Source: Streptomyces sp. CBMA152 (GTDB lineage Bacteria; Actinomycetota; Actinomycetes; Streptomycetales; Streptomycetaceae). Taken from it: a stretch of DNA of 64,000 bases. Both the position numbers and the translations under genes were made by a program. Numbering within the stretch: position 1 is the stretch's first letter; every line of letters begins with the position of its first letter. The stretch lies in NCBI RefSeq assembly GCF_014596475.1, contig NZ_MECJ01000002.1, forward strand, positions 310,001 to 374,000, given 5' to 3'. Below the pieces are notes generated by a model. That model did not search any database. It was not told the origin of the DNA and worked only from the letters and a program-made list of their open reading frames with translations. This document shows, piece by piece, positions 1 to 8,874 of the stretch.

Positions 1-271
1 GCGCGGTGAGTTCCGCGCGGGCCGCCGCGAGCCGGTCCCGTACGGCTTCGGCGTGCGGCACCAACACCCGCCCCGCCTCGGTGAGTTGGACGCCACGGGG
101 CAGCCGGTCGAACAGGACGCTCCCCAGCTCGGCCTCCAGCGTCTGCACCTGGCGGGAGACCGCGGACTGGGTGTAGCCGAGGGCCTGGGCGGCGGCGGTG
201 AACGACCCGTCGGCGGCGACGCGCAGGAAGACGTCGTAGAGGCTGGAGCCAGAGGCATGCGTGTCGGTCAT
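1..271 (-). CDS. LysR-family transcriptional regulator, N-terminal part (cut by window edge)
   Basis: The visible 90 residues form a LysR winged helix-turn-helix, with the family pattern FTAAAQALGYTQSAVSRQVQ followed by LEAELGSVLFDRLPRG and LTEAGRVLVPHAEAV. The effector-binding half lies beyond position 1. I chose ATG at 271; an in-frame ATG at 280 would add three residues, and neither has a clear ribosome binding site. It is divergent from the dehydrogenase gene starting at 330. That is the usual LysR arrangement, so it probably controls that neighbour through the shared 58-bp intergenic region. The effector is unknown. Confidence 0.85.
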   Translation of the reverse strand, partial: MTDTHASGSSLYDVFLRVAADGSFTAAAQALGYTQSAVSRQVQTLEAELGSVLFDRLPRGVQLTEAGRVLVPHAEAVRDRLAAARAELTA

Positions 272-329
272 GGCTGCCATGCTAGACATTCGCTTGTGGC
301 ATGAGTGAGGTGATCCGTACGGTCGTTCC

Positions 330-1139
330 ATGAACACGGACATGAAGACGAACACGCAGCGGGTCGCGTTTCTGGGACTGGGCAACATGGGCGCGCCGAT
401 GGCCCGTCGGCTGCTCGGCGCGGGGTATGAACTGACGGTCTGGAACCGTACGGCCGCCAAGGCCGAGGCGCTGGTGGCGGAGGGGGCCGTGGTCGCCGCG
501 AGCCCGGCCGAGGCCGTGGCCGACGCGGACGTCGTCATCACGATGCTCGCGGATCCGGCGGCGGCACTGGCCGTCGCGGACACGATGATTCCGGCGCTGC
601 GGGAGGGGGCGACGTGGATCGACACGTCGACCGTGGGCCCGGACACGGTCCGGGAGTTGGCCGCGCGCCTGCCGCAGGGCGTGACGCTGGTCGACGCGCC
701 GGTGATGGGCAGTGTGGACCGGGCGGCGACGGGTGAACTGCTGATCCTGGCGGGCGGTGACACCGGCGAGGTGGACGCCCTGCTCGCGGAGCTGGGGTCG
801 GTGACACCCTGCGGCGAGGTGGGCACCGGAGCGGCGCTCAAGCTCGTCCTGATCAGTACGGTCATCGGCGGAGTGGCCCTGGTGGCCGAGGGGTTGCGAC
901 TGGCCGAGGCACTCGGCCTGCCGGAAGAGCTGGCCCGCACGGCACTCGCGGCGAGCCCGGTCGCGGGGGTGGTGGCGCGGGCGTTCGCGACGGACGCCTA
1001 CTTCCCGGTGTCGCTCGCGGCCAAGGACGTGGCCCTGGCCACCGCGACGACCGACCTGCCGGTCCTGGAGGCGGTCCACACCGCACTGCGCTCCCGGCCG
1101 GAGCTGTCGAGCGCCGACCTGGCGTCGCTGCGTACCTGA
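330..1139 (+). CDS. NAD(P)-binding beta-hydroxyacid dehydrogenase family protein
   Basis: This is a 269-residue cytoplasmic oxidoreductase of the 3-hydroxyisobutyrate / 6-phosphogluconate dehydrogenase superfamily. The Rossmann nucleotide loop [13 protein letters not shown] is near residue 17. The substrate-loop equivalent DAPVMGS is near residue 128, and the catalytic-lysine region reads [10 protein letters not shown] instead of the common GNAMKL form. The family oxidises short beta-hydroxy acids or reduces semialdehydes and imines; the substrate cannot be told from sequence. ATG at 330 gives a start five residues before a second in-frame ATG at 342. It is divergent from a LysR gene, its likely regulator. 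Confidence 0.8.
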   Translation: MNTDMKTNTQRVAFLGLGNMGAPMARRLLGAGYELTVWNRTAAKAEALVAEGAVVAASPAEAVADADVVITMLADPAAALAVADTMIPALREGATWIDTSTVGPDTVRELAARLPQGVTLVDAPVMGSVDRAATGELLILAGGDTGEVDALLAELGSVTPCGEVGTGAALKLVLISTVIGGVALVAEGLRLAEALGLPEELARTALAASPVAGVVARAFATDAYFPVSLAAKDVALATATTDLPVLEAVHTALRSRPELSSADLASLRT

Positions 1140-1175
1140 TCGTCGGCACTTCCTCGTACGAGATCTCTCCCGTCC

Positions 1176-1523
1176 TCACACGACGGCGAGGACGAGGGAG
1201 GCGACGGCGAGGGCGAAGTAGCCCCCGGGGAAGTGGATGTTGCCGTACACCCGGGCTCGGATGTGTGCCACGAGCGCGCCGAGGAAGAACAGCACCAGCC
1301 CGATGGCCGCGGCGACACCGATGACGTGAAAGCCGAGAAGCCCGAGCAGCAGTCCCACGGCTCCGGCGGCTTTCATCGTGGCCAGCATCGGCAGCCAGGT
1401 CCGGGGCAGATTCACTTCGGCCGAGTTGGCGAGGACGAACTGGGCCCGGGCGAAGTCGGCGACGGCCATCCCGGCGTTGGCCGCGATGGTGAGGGCGGTG
1501 ACGACTGCGTACGCGATGAACAT
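1176..1523 (-). CDS. DoxX-like small membrane protein
   Basis: A 115-residue integral membrane protein with about four hydrophobic segments, beginning MFIAYAVVTALTIAANAGM. It carries the MKAAGAVGLLLGLLG and HIRARVYGNIHFPGGYFALA stretches typical of DoxX-like proteins of actinobacteria. The reading frame extends upstream to 1658, but that extension is arginine-rich and lacks family similarity, so ATG at 1523 is preferred. It is divergent from the LysR gene at 1645, which may regulate it. Biochemical role is unknown. Confidence 0.7.
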   Translation of the reverse strand: MFIAYAVVTALTIAANAGMAVADFARAQFVLANSAEVNLPRTWLPMLATMKAAGAVGLLLGLLGFHVIGVAAAIGLVLFFLGALVAHIRARVYGNIHFPGGYFALAVASLVLAVV

Positions 1524-1644
1524 GGTGACTCGGTATCTCCCGGTCGGGGGTCGTGTGCGGCGGCGAGCTGTCGCCCACCCGCTGTGTCGACCCTCGCCGA
1601 GGCTGCCGAGGTGCGTCCAATACCTGCTTCTATAACCTGATGGC

Positions 1645-2784
1645 ATGGACGTCGACACCAGGCTGTTGCGTTACTTCGTCGCGGTCGCGCGGGAGGGCAG
1701 TGTCACGGGGGCCGCGGAGCGGTTGTTCGTGTCGCAACCGGCGCTGACCAAACAGATCAAGCAGCTGGAAACCCAGCTCGGGGTGCGGTTGTTCACGCGT
1801 TCCCGCGCCGGGATGGCCCTCACCGAACCGGGCCGGGCGCTTGCGGAGGGGGTGCCCGCGCTGCTGTCCGGCTGGGAGCGGGTGCTGCGCGAGACCAAGA
1901 GCGCGGACAGCCGGGCGGCCCGTGTGCTGCGTATCGGTTTCCTGGCCAGCGCCGCCAACGAGGCCACCCAGCACATCGTCGCGGCCTTCACCCGGCTGCG
2001 GCCGGGCTGGCGGGCCGAGATGCGGCAGGCCGCGTGGTCGGACCCGAGCGCAGGACTGGCCGACGGGGACGTCGACGCGGCCCTGCTCCGGCTGCCGTTC
2101 CCGGGCCAGGACAGGCTGCGAGTGGAAGTGCTGTTCACCGAACCCCGGTGGGTGGCACTACCCTCGTCACACCCACTGGCCGGGCGCGACCTGATCCCCT
2201 TCCGCGACCTGTGGGACGAGCCGTTCGTCGCGGCCCCGCCCGAATCCGGCGAGTGCCGGGACCACTGGCTGGCCACCGACGAACGCGAGGGCAACCCCGT
2301 GCGCGTCGGCGCCGTCACCGCCCAACCCGACGACTGGCTCAGCGCGATCGCCAACGGCTACGGCGTCGCGCTGGCCCCCGAGTCCGCGGTCCGCTTCTAC
2401 GCCCGTCCCGGCGTCATCTACCGCCCGGTGAGCGGTGTGAGCCCCAGTGCGGTCGGCGTCGCCTGGGCGCCCGCCGACGACGCCAACCCCGTGGTCCAGG
2501 ACTTCGTACGCTGCTGTCTGAGCAGCATGCCACCGGACGCAGCCACCGACTACCAGTCCCCGCCGCCGAAGTCACTTCCCGAATCAGAGCCGAAGCCACC
2601 GCCGCCGAAACTGCCCGAGAAGTCGGACGGGTTGAAGTCGGAACCCGTGAACTCACCGCCGCCCGGGGCGCTTTCGGCCCCCGCGAAGTCCGGGGCGGCG
2701 AACGCCGAGGGCGCGCTGAGCAGACTGCCGAGCGCCGTTCCCACCAGGAGGCCGCCGAGGATGCCACCGGCGCCGCCGAAGTAA
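1645..2784 (+). CDS. LysR-family regulator with an unusual C-terminal tail antisense to the next gene
   Basis: Residues 1-60 are a LysR helix-turn-helix (GAAERLFVSQPALTKQIKQL). The effector-binding fold ends near residue 292, the normal family length. The frame then runs on for about 87 proline/serine-rich residues before its first stop at 2784. That tail is read from the strand opposite the glycine-rich 3' end of the convergent gene (2550-3914), overlapping it by 235 bp. The core regulator is well supported; the tail is either a real read-through extension or the result of losing an earlier stop. It is divergent from the DoxX-like gene. Confidence 0.75.
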   Translation: MDVDTRLLRYFVAVAREGSVTGAAERLFVSQPALTKQIKQLETQLGVRLFTRSRAGMALTEPGRALAEGVPALLSGWERVLRETKSADSRAARVLRIGFLASAANEATQHIVAAFTRLRPGWRAEMRQAAWSDPSAGLADGDVDAALLRLPFPGQDRLRVEVLFTEPRWVALPSSHPLAGRDLIPFRDLWDEPFVAAPPESGECRDHWLATDEREGNPVRVGAVTAQPDDWLSAIANGYGVALAPESAVRFYARPGVIYRPVSGVSPSAVGVAWAPADDANPVVQDFVRCCLSSMPPDAATDYQSPPPKSLPESEPKPPPPKLPEKSDGLKSEPVNSPPPGALSAPAKSGAANAEGALSRLPSAVPTRRPPRMPPAPPK

Positions 2785-3914
2785 CCACCCGCCCAGGGCG
2801 CGTACGCGGGGCCCGCGTTCCAGTACGGCTGCGGCCCGTTGTCGGTGTGGACCATACGGGAGTCGGGCTCGTCACCGGCCTTCACGCGTACGGCGTCGGC
2901 GCCACACGCGGGCACCGGGCGCGGCGCCCCGCCCGCCGGCGCCCACTGCACGTCCTCCACCGAGGGCCCGTGGCGCGGGTCGAAGAAACAGGGCACACGC
3001 CGCTCGGGCAGCGGCGCGCCCGAGCGGCGGGCGGCGAGGGTGGCCAGCGCGAAGCGGCCCTCACCGAGGGTCTCGGTCACCGGTTGCACGTCCTGCGGCC
3101 CGGTGGCCGCGGCCATCTGCTCCTTGGCCTTGTCGTACGCGTCGAGAGCCCGCGCGTAGTCCTCGCGCATCGCGTCCGTCGCGCTGGGCTCGGACGGGGA
3201 GAAGACGAGCCGGTCCAACTCCTCGCCGAATGCGGTGATGTCCTCGTCGACCACGACGCGCAGAGCGTCCAGCTCGGCGCGTTCACGCTCCTCGCGCTTC
3301 TTCTTGGCGCGGCGGAACAAGGCGTACGCGCCTGCCCCGCCGGCCACGATCACACCGCCGCCGACGAGCAGCGCGGTGGCTCCGGAGCTGCCGTTGTCCT
3401 TGCCCGCCCAGGAGGCCGGAGCCTTGCCCTTGGCCTGCTCCAACGCCTGGTCGACAAAGCTGTTCAGCTCCGCCTGCGCGTTGCCGGGCGAGGAACGTTT
3501 GACGGCGCCCACCAGGTTGTCGACGGAGTTGCGGGACATCACCCGCCGGTCCGCACCGGCGTTGAAGCCGTCGCCGAGGCGGATCGCGTACACACCGCTG
3601 ATGCCGGTGAGGGAGCGTACGTCCTTGAGCACGGAGCTCTTGGGGTAGTCGGCGGTCGTGGGCAGGACGGCGACGAAGACCGGCTTGCCCGCGTCCTTGA
3701 TCTTCTTGGCCAGTGCTTCGGCCTCCGGCTTCGGCAGTTGGTCCGTGGCCCGTGGGTCCACGTACACGGGACCCTTCTTGAGCGCGTCGGCCACGTCACC
3801 GGTGCCGCCGCCCGCGGCGTGCGCGGGCAGCGGCAGGAGAGCGGCGGCGACCGCCAGCAGAAGTCCGGCCGACGCGGTGGCCGGACGGAGCCGTGAAGCA
3901 GCAATGGCGGGCAT
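2550..3914 (-). CDS. Exported membrane-anchored protein with glycine-rich tail, unknown function
   Basis: The 454-residue protein has a signal peptide (residues 1-33, ending LPAHA). An extracytoplasmic domain of about 140 residues follows, containing VYVDPRATDQLPKPEAEALA and VFVAVLPTTADYPKSS. A single membrane span (ALLVGGGVIVAGGAGAYAL) is followed by a charged stop-transfer sequence and a cytoplasmic region with a coiled-coil-like stretch. A second hydrophobic GG-rich patch precedes a Gly/Ser/Phe-rich tail ending FGGGDW. The overall plan resembles secreted TPM-like proteins of Streptomyces, but I cannot assign a function. Its 3' end overlaps the LysR gene antisense. Confidence 0.7.
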   Translation of the reverse strand: MPAIAASRLRPATASAGLLLAVAAALLPLPAHAAGGGTGDVADALKKGPVYVDPRATDQLPKPEAEALAKKIKDAGKPVFVAVLPTTADYPKSSVLKDVRSLTGISGVYAIRLGDGFNAGADRRVMSRNSVDNLVGAVKRSSPGNAQAELNSFVDQALEQAKGKAPASWAGKDNGSSGATALLVGGGVIVAGGAGAYALFRRAKKKREERERAELDALRVVVDEDITAFGEELDRLVFSPSEPSATDAMREDYARALDAYDKAKEQMAAATGPQDVQPVTETLGEGRFALATLAARRSGAPLPERRVPCFFDPRHGPSVEDVQWAPAGGAPRPVPACGADAVRVKAGDEPDSRMVHTDNGPQPYWNAGPAYAPWAGGYFGGAGGILGGLLVGTALGSLLSAPSAFAAPDFAGAESAPGGGEFTGSDFNPSDFSGSFGGGGFGSDSGSDFGGGDW

Positions 3915-4016
3915 GGGGGAGCCTCCGCAGGTGACTTGTCGGTGTGGCCGACGGTGTCGGCCGACTGAGAGGGCACCCTTGAGGGCAACGGGACGCCCGC
4001 GCGCCCCCTCATACTT

Positions 4017-4035
4017 CTATAGTTGCGCAATATAG
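4017..4035. promoter_or_regulatory. Inverted repeat CTATA-N9-TATAG upstream of the exported-protein gene
   Basis: Five-base arms CTATA and TATAG flank the perfectly palindromic core TTGCGCAA. The AT-rich site stands out in this GC-rich DNA and lies about 100 bp upstream of the start at 3914. It could be an operator or a -10-containing promoter region; the cognate regulator is not identified. Confidence 0.3.
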
Positions 4036-4091
4036 CAAGTAACCGAGGAGGGTGTGTCGGGCATGTCGGGTGTGTCGTCGCGCCGGTGGCG

Positions 4092-4634
4092 TCAGCCGAT
4101 CGGCAGACAGACCACCTGGGACTGGAAAGTCCGTGCCGCGGTCCCGGTGTTGTTCATCGTCACGATCCATGAGTCCGTGACCGTGTGGGACGCCACCGGG
4201 ATCAGACCGCTGGACTCACCGCCCCGGAACTGAAAGCCACCGCCGGTGACGCTCGTTCCGGCCGGGCACCTGGCGATGGCGCTCTCGGAAGCGCCGGGAG
4301 CGACGGTGGTCACCGCGCTGAGCACGGTACGGGGAGGCTTGGTGACCCCGGACGGACCGGTGGGGCCCTGATCGCCCTTGTCCCCCTTGTCTCCCTTATC
4401 GCCCTTGTGGCCCACTTCGCCGCCCTTGCCTGCGGGCCCTGCGGGGCCCGCAGGGCCCTGAGGTCCGACGGGTCCCTGTGGGCCATGGCAGACGAGGTAG
4501 TCGCCCATACGCTCGCACGGGTCGTCACCTCCGCCGGGAGGCGCCGCCGAGGCGGCCGGAACCGCCAGCGCGCCGACACTCATCACCGCGGCGGCGGCCA
4601 CGGCCATACGAGTTGCTGCCCTACGAGTGTTCAT
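4092..4634 (-). CDS. Secreted collagen-like protein
   Basis: The 180-residue protein has an N-terminal signal peptide (residues 1-30, cleavage after AASA). A Cys-containing linker precedes an uninterrupted run of 15 Gly-X-Y triplets from about residue 51 to 95, including four GPA/GPQ and three GDK repeats. The remaining 85 residues form a small beta-rich domain with two cysteines. The triplet array should form a short collagen-like triple helix outside the cell, with the C-terminal domain as a possible trimeriser or ligand-binding head. It lies just downstream of an L,D-transpeptidase on the same strand, so a cell-envelope role is plausible but unproven. Confidence 0.8.
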   Translation of the reverse strand: MNTRRAATRMAVAAAAVMSVGALAVPAASAAPPGGGDDPCERMGDYLVCHGPQGPVGPQGPAGPAGPAGKGGEVGHKGDKGDKGDKGDQGPTGPSGVTKPPRTVLSAVTTVAPGASESAIARCPAGTSVTGGGFQFRGGESSGLIPVASHTVTDSWIVTMNNTGTAARTFQSQVVCLPIG

Positions 4635-4668
4635 GGTGTTCCTCTCCTTCGACTTCTTCGACGTGGGA

Positions 4669-5403
4669 TCAGGTTCCGGGCTTGTGTCCCCAGACGTATA
4701 CGGCGTCGCCCTCGTGCAGGGTCGTCCAGAGGCGGCGTGCGTCGTCGTAGCGCAGGTTGACGCATCCGTGGGAGCCGGCGCCTTCGTAGATGTTTCCGTA
4801 GACGCCGTGGATCGCCTGGCCGCCGCTGAAGAACTGGCTGAACGGCATCGGCGAGTCGTACAGCGTGGAGACGTGGTCGCGGTTGCGCCAGTAGACCGTG
4901 AACCAGCCGGTGCGGGTGGGGGTCTCGGTCTGGCCGCTGCGGACGCCGACCGGCGCGAAGGTCACCTTCCCGGCCGTGGCGACCCACATGATCTGGTGGT
5001 CCAGGTCGACGCAGGCCACCCGGCCCTGGCGTGTGGGGCAGCCGTGCAGCTCGCCGGTGTGGTTGAGGGCCCAGTCCAGGTACAGGGCCGCGTACGTGAT
5101 CGGTCCGGCGGAGCCGTTGGCCGGGACGATGACCTGGCCCTCCTGGTACCGCTGGATCGCCTGGCAGTCGTCGGCCGACTGCTCGCCGTCCACCGTCAGT
5201 CCCAACAACCGCTCGACCTCGCGCTGATAGGGACCGTTCGACAGCACGCACTTCTCATGCGGGTCCACCACCGAGCTGGACCGGTGCGCCTCGGCCGGGT
5301 GAGTGGCGGCTCCGTGGGCCGGAGCGATGCCAACCGTGAGTACGAGGGGTGCCGCGACCGGGAGCAGGCCCCATCGGAGGCGACCGCCGGGAAACTTCCA
5401 CAT
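4669..5403 (-). CDS. L,D-transpeptidase (YkuD family), exported
   Basis: A peptidoglycan cross-linking enzyme forming 3-3 links. Counting from ATG at 5403 (244 residues), there is a signal peptide ending near PAHGA. A peptidoglycan-binding-like helical region spans about residues 52-110, and the YkuD catalytic domain has His199 in AIHGVYGN and the SHGCVNLR signature with nucleophile Cys214. An upstream ATG at 5466 would add 21 residues without signal character, so the later start is preferred; neither has a clear ribosome binding site. It lies 35 bp upstream of the collagen-like gene, so the two may be cotranscribed. Confidence 0.85.
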   Translation of the reverse strand: MWKFPGGRLRWGLLPVAAPLVLTVGIAPAHGAATHPAEAHRSSSVVDPHEKCVLSNGPYQREVERLLGLTVDGEQSADDCQAIQRYQEGQVIVPANGSAGPITYAALYLDWALNHTGELHGCPTRQGRVACVDLDHQIMWVATAGKVTFAPVGVRSGQTETPTRTGWFTVYWRNRDHVSTLYDSPMPFSQFFSGGQAIHGVYGNIYEGAGSHGCVNLRYDDARRLWTTLHEGDAVYVWGHKPGT

Positions 5404-5518
5404 GTCGCATACATGTGCACCGTCTGGGCCGCCTCCTTCTCCCGTGGAACCGAAGTTCACTCTCATGCGTCGGGCAGATGGAGTGCGGGGAGACCGCGCG
5501 ACCCCGGCTGATACACCG

Positions 5519-6400
5519 TCAGGCGGGGCCGAACACTCCCGACGGCAGCCGTGCCACGGAGTCCACGAGCGCGTGCACCGCCGGTGACCAGGGACGTTCC
5601 TGTGGGCCGCACAGCACGAGGCTTCGGCTGTGGTGCGGGGTGACCGGTACCAGGACGAGGTCGTCCGGGATCAGTGGACGGGAGACCCGCGGCAGGATGG
5701 AGACACCGAGGCCCGCTTGGACCATGCTGATGAGGGTCGGCAGGTCCCGTACGCGGTGGGCCGGGGTGTACTCCTCGCCCGCCAACCGGTGGATGGTCCG
5801 GATGTGCCGCTCGCAGCCGTTCGGCGAGAGGACCAGCGGGTCGTCCGCCAGCTCGGTGACGTGTACGGACTTCTCGCCCGCCAGGGGATGATCCTGGGGG
5901 AGCAGGGCGAGGAAGGGGTCGGTCACCAACGGCGCGCCGGTGTCGTCCGGCGGGTCCACCACGACGGCCGCGTCCGCCGCCGCGCTCGCCAGCCACGCCT
6001 CGGTCTCCTCGCCACTGCCCTGGAAGACGCGTACACGGACGGCGGGCAGACGCTCCTCCCAGTGACGCAGCAGCGAGGGCAGCAGGCCCTGGCACACCGT
6101 CGGGGTGGCGGCGAGGCGTACAGTGCCGCTCGTCGTCGCGTCGTGCAGCGCCGCCGCCTCCCGGATCGCGTCCGACGCGGCCAGTGCGGAACGGGCGTGG
6201 GCCAGGATCGCATCGCCAAGTGTGGTGGTACGTACGGGAGTTGAGCGGACGATCAGTGGACCGGCGAGGGTGCGTTCCAGCGAGGCGACGGCATGCGAGA
6301 CGGCCGACTGGCTCAGGCCCAGGTCCACCGCCGCCGTACCGAAACCGCCCGCGTCGACGACCGCGACGAAGGCGCGCAACTGCGGCAGGTTGAGCGTCAT
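5519..6400 (-). CDS. LysR-family transcriptional regulator
   Basis: The 293-residue regulator begins MTLNLPQLRAFVAVVDAGGF, with the helix-turn-helix GTAAVDLGLSQSAVSHAVAS near residues 18-40. A full-length periplasmic-binding-type effector domain follows, including PLAGEKSVHVTELADDPLVL and GLGVSILPRV. The frame is open further upstream, but ATG at 6400 gives the canonical LysR N-terminus. It is divergent from the tautomerase gene at 6530 and probably controls it. The inducer is unknown. Confidence 0.88.
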   Translation of the reverse strand: MTLNLPQLRAFVAVVDAGGFGTAAVDLGLSQSAVSHAVASLERTLAGPLIVRSTPVRTTTLGDAILAHARSALAASDAIREAAALHDATTSGTVRLAATPTVCQGLLPSLLRHWEERLPAVRVRVFQGSGEETEAWLASAAADAAVVVDPPDDTGAPLVTDPFLALLPQDHPLAGEKSVHVTELADDPLVLSPNGCERHIRTIHRLAGEEYTPAHRVRDLPTLISMVQAGLGVSILPRVSRPLIPDDLVLVPVTPHHSRSLVLCGPQERPWSPAVHALVDSVARLPSGVFGPA

Positions 6401-6529
6401 GCCGTCCCCACCCCACCCCATGCCATGAGGCCCCCTCATGAGCCATCGAAGATCCGCGTTGGACTCATTTTCCCCGACCGGAAAAGGTCATGAGCAGTCA
6501 CCCCCGCTCCTCTTGGAAGGCGTCGTCCC

Positions 6530-6943
6530 ATGCCCTACATCCGTGTCACCGTCTCCGACCCCGACCTGGCGCCCGCCCGCCGCGACGCCCTCGCGCAGGG
6601 CCTGACCGACCTGGCCGTAGCGGCGCTCGGAAAGTCAGCCGCCCGCACCACCGTCCATCTGAACCTCGTCCCGGCCACCGACTATTTCGTCGCCGGACGC
6701 GCGGTACGGGAAGCCACCGGCGCCCATGTGGAGGTGAGCATCACCGCAGGCACGAACAACGCCGCCGAGAAGGCGCGATTCATCGCCGAGGCCCATGAGT
6801 TGCTGCGAACCACCTTGGGCGCGCTGCCGCCCATCGCCGGGGTCGCGCTCTATGAACTCGACCCGGAGGGCTACGGCTACAACGGGATCACGCAGTTGGA
6901 CCACTACGGGCGGGTGGCTCGGAGTGTCCCGGACGCGAGCTGA
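6530..6943 (+). CDS. Tautomerase-superfamily protein (4-oxalocrotonate tautomerase-like)
   Basis: The 137-residue protein starts Met-Pro, which leaves the N-terminal proline that acts as general base in this superfamily after methionine removal. The pattern PYIRVTVSDPDLAPARRDAL and the KSAARTTVHLNLVPATDYFV segment fit a fused or extended tautomerase subunit, since single subunits are about 62 residues. It would interconvert keto and enol forms of a small acid; the substrate is unknown. A LysR gene is divergent upstream and a hairpin terminator follows. Confidence 0.75.
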   Translation: MPYIRVTVSDPDLAPARRDALAQGLTDLAVAALGKSAARTTVHLNLVPATDYFVAGRAVREATGAHVEVSITAGTNNAAEKARFIAEAHELLRTTLGALPPIAGVALYELDPEGYGYNGITQLDHYGRVARSVPDAS

Positions 6944-6975
6944 GTCCCCTCCCGGGCGTACGCCTTTGAGGGGAC
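6944..6975 (+). terminator. Hairpin terminator after the tautomerase gene
   Basis: An 8-bp perfect stem, GTCCCCTC (6944-6951) paired with GAGGGGAC (6968-6975), begins right after the tautomerase stop codon. There is no U-run, as is common in Streptomyces. Confidence 0.5.
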
Positions 6976-7009
6976 GATCGGGCCTGGTCTCCGTGGCTAC
7001 CATCGCCGG

Positions 7010-8191
7010 ATGGATCACTCGTTGCCGCGCCCACCGTGGCTGAGGCGGTTGCCTGCGGCTGTGTGGACGGCCTCGGCGTGGTGTGCTGCCGGGCTGTTCG
7101 CGCTCGTTCTCTTCGCCACCACGACGTATCAGTTCCGCACGCAGTCGGGGTCGCCGGTCCTTGTCGGCCTCGGGCTGCGGGTGGGCCTGGCCGTGGTGTT
7201 GTCGCTGGTCGTCATCGGGGCCCGGCGTCGGCCGGTGACGGTGTTCGGGGTGCTCCTGGCTGAATCGACGGTGACACTCACCCTCGGCGAGAGTACGTGG
7301 CCGTTCTTCGTGGCGGCGGACGTTCTGCTCTGCCTCATCGCGACCACCCGCCGACGCCGAACCTCCTTTGTGGCGGCGACAGTTGAGCTGGCCGTGTGGC
7401 TCGGGCAGTGGGCGGCCACGGACCACGGCCAGGCGGAGTTCAGCGACTTCCTGAGCACCTTGCTGGCCGTCGTGGCGGGCATCGTCATACCCTTCGCGAT
7501 CGGCAACTCGATCCGGCAACAACGCGTGTACGGCGAAGCCCTGCGCACGCACGCCGCCGCGCGGGCGGTGACGGAGGAGCGGCTGCGTATCGCCCGCGAA
7601 CTGCACGACATGGTCGCCCACAGCATCGGCATCATCGCCATCCAGGCCGGTGCGGCGGGCCTGGTCATCGACACGCAGCCGGAAGGCGCCCGCAAGGCGT
7701 TGGGGATCATCGAGAGCACCAGCCGCGAGACGCTGGCGGGGCTGCGGCGCATGCTCGTATCGCTCCGCCGTGCCGAAGCCGACGCCGAGTCCGATCAGGC
7801 AGTTGCCGTTTCGACGACGGGTCTTGAGGGCGTCGAGCGGCTGGCCGCGACCGCGTCGGCCGCCGGGGTGCGGGTCGACGTCGACTGGCTGGGGGTACGG
7901 CGTCCGGTGCCGCCCGAGATCGATCTGGCCGCCTTCCGGATCATCCAGGAGTCGGTCACCAACGCGGCACGGCACTCCGGCGGTCGGCACTGCCGGGTGT
8001 GCGTCGAGTACCGCGACGAGGAGCTGGCGATCGAGGTCGTCGACGACGGGCACGGTCCCGCACGCGCCGCTGCCGGGACCGGCCTCGGGATATCCGGCAT
8101 GCGCGAACGCGTCGCCCTGCTGGGCGGCCGGTTCAGCGCCGGGGCCGGGCCCGAGGGCGGCTTCCAGGTGGCGGCTAGGCTCCCGGTATGA
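7010..8191 (+). CDS. Sensor histidine kinase, NarL-partner type
   Basis: The 393-residue membrane sensor kinase has about five hydrophobic segments in residues 15-165. A dimerisation and phosphoacceptor region follows (ERLRIARELHDMVAHSIG, phosphorylated His199), and a C-terminal HATPase_c domain carries the N-box region SVTNAARHSGG and the G-boxes VDDGHGP and GTGLGISGMRERV. This is the HisKA_3 class typical of actinobacterial NarL/DesR-type systems. It overlaps the response regulator by 4 bp (ATGA), so the two are translationally coupled. The lack of a large extracytoplasmic domain suggests it senses a membrane or intramembrane signal. Confidence 0.92.
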   Translation: MDHSLPRPPWLRRLPAAVWTASAWCAAGLFALVLFATTTYQFRTQSGSPVLVGLGLRVGLAVVLSLVVIGARRRPVTVFGVLLAESTVTLTLGESTWPFFVAADVLLCLIATTRRRRTSFVAATVELAVWLGQWAATDHGQAEFSDFLSTLLAVVAGIVIPFAIGNSIRQQRVYGEALRTHAAARAVTEERLRIARELHDMVAHSIGIIAIQAGAAGLVIDTQPEGARKALGIIESTSRETLAGLRRMLVSLRRAEADAESDQAVAVSTTGLEGVERLAATASAAGVRVDVDWLGVRRPVPPEIDLAAFRIIQESVTNAARHSGGRHCRVCVEYRDEELAIEVVDDGHGPARAAAGTGLGISGMRERVALLGGRFSAGAGPEGGFQVAARLPV

Positions 8192-8850
8192 CGATCCGTG
8201 TCCTGCTCGCCGACGACCAGGAGCTGGTGCGCGCCGGTCTCCGTATGGTCATCACCGATCTGCCCGACCTCGACATCGTCGGGGAGGCCGGAACGGGTGC
8301 CGAGGCGGTGCGGCTCGCCGGTGAACTGCGGCCCGACGTCGTGGTGATGGACATCCGTATGCCCGGCATGGACGGCATCCAGGCGACCCGGGTGATCTCT
8401 GAGACAGCGACGGCACCTCCACGCGTGCTCATGCTCACCACCTTCGACGACGACGAGAACGTCTACGCCTCGCTGCGCGCCGGAGCGAGCGGGTTCCTGG
8501 TCAAGGACATGGCGCTGGTGGACATCATCGCGGCGATCCGGGTGGTCGCGGCGGGCGACGCCCTGATCGCGCCGAGCGTCACCCGCCGTCTCATCCAGGA
8601 GTTCGCCGAACGGCCGCCGTCCGCCGCGCCCGGGCGGCGGATCGACGGCGTCACCGAGCGGGAACGCGAAGTGCTGACCCTGGTCGGGCGGGGCCTGTCC
8701 AACGGCGAGATCGCCGCTCACCTCTTCATCGGCCCCGCCACGGCCAAGACCCATGTGGCCCGCCTGCTCACCAAACTCGGCGCCCGCGACCGCGTGCAGC
8801 TCGTCATAGCCGCGTACGAAGCGGGCCTGGTCTCACCGGGGTCGTCCTGA
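8188..8850 (+). CDS. NarL/FixJ-family response regulator
   Basis: The 220-residue cytoplasmic regulator has an N-terminal receiver domain with the acidic pair at residues 9-10, phosphoacceptor Asp55 (VVVMDIRMPGMDG) and the conserved lysine in GFLVKDM. A C-terminal LuxR-type helix-turn-helix follows (TEREREVLTLVGRGLSNGEI and TAKTHVARLLTKL). It is coupled to the upstream kinase by an ATGA overlap and forms a complete two-component pair. The target genes are unknown; the adjacent hydrolase gene (8875-10047) is convergent with it. Confidence 0.93.
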   Translation: MTIRVLLADDQELVRAGLRMVITDLPDLDIVGEAGTGAEAVRLAGELRPDVVVMDIRMPGMDGIQATRVISETATAPPRVLMLTTFDDDENVYASLRAGASGFLVKDMALVDIIAAIRVVAAGDALIAPSVTRRLIQEFAERPPSAAPGRRIDGVTEREREVLTLVGRGLSNGEIAAHLFIGPATAKTHVARLLTKLGARDRVQLVIAAYEAGLVSPGSS

Positions 8851-8874
8851 TCCCGCCCCGAACCGGCAGCAGTA

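Noticed and set aside
2034-3896. Long plus-strand open frame of about 620 codons opposite the exported-protein gene
   Set aside because: It is arginine/glycine-rich with no family pattern, and the minus-strand frame has a signal peptide, membrane span and typical third-base GC. It is a shadow of high-GC coding DNA.
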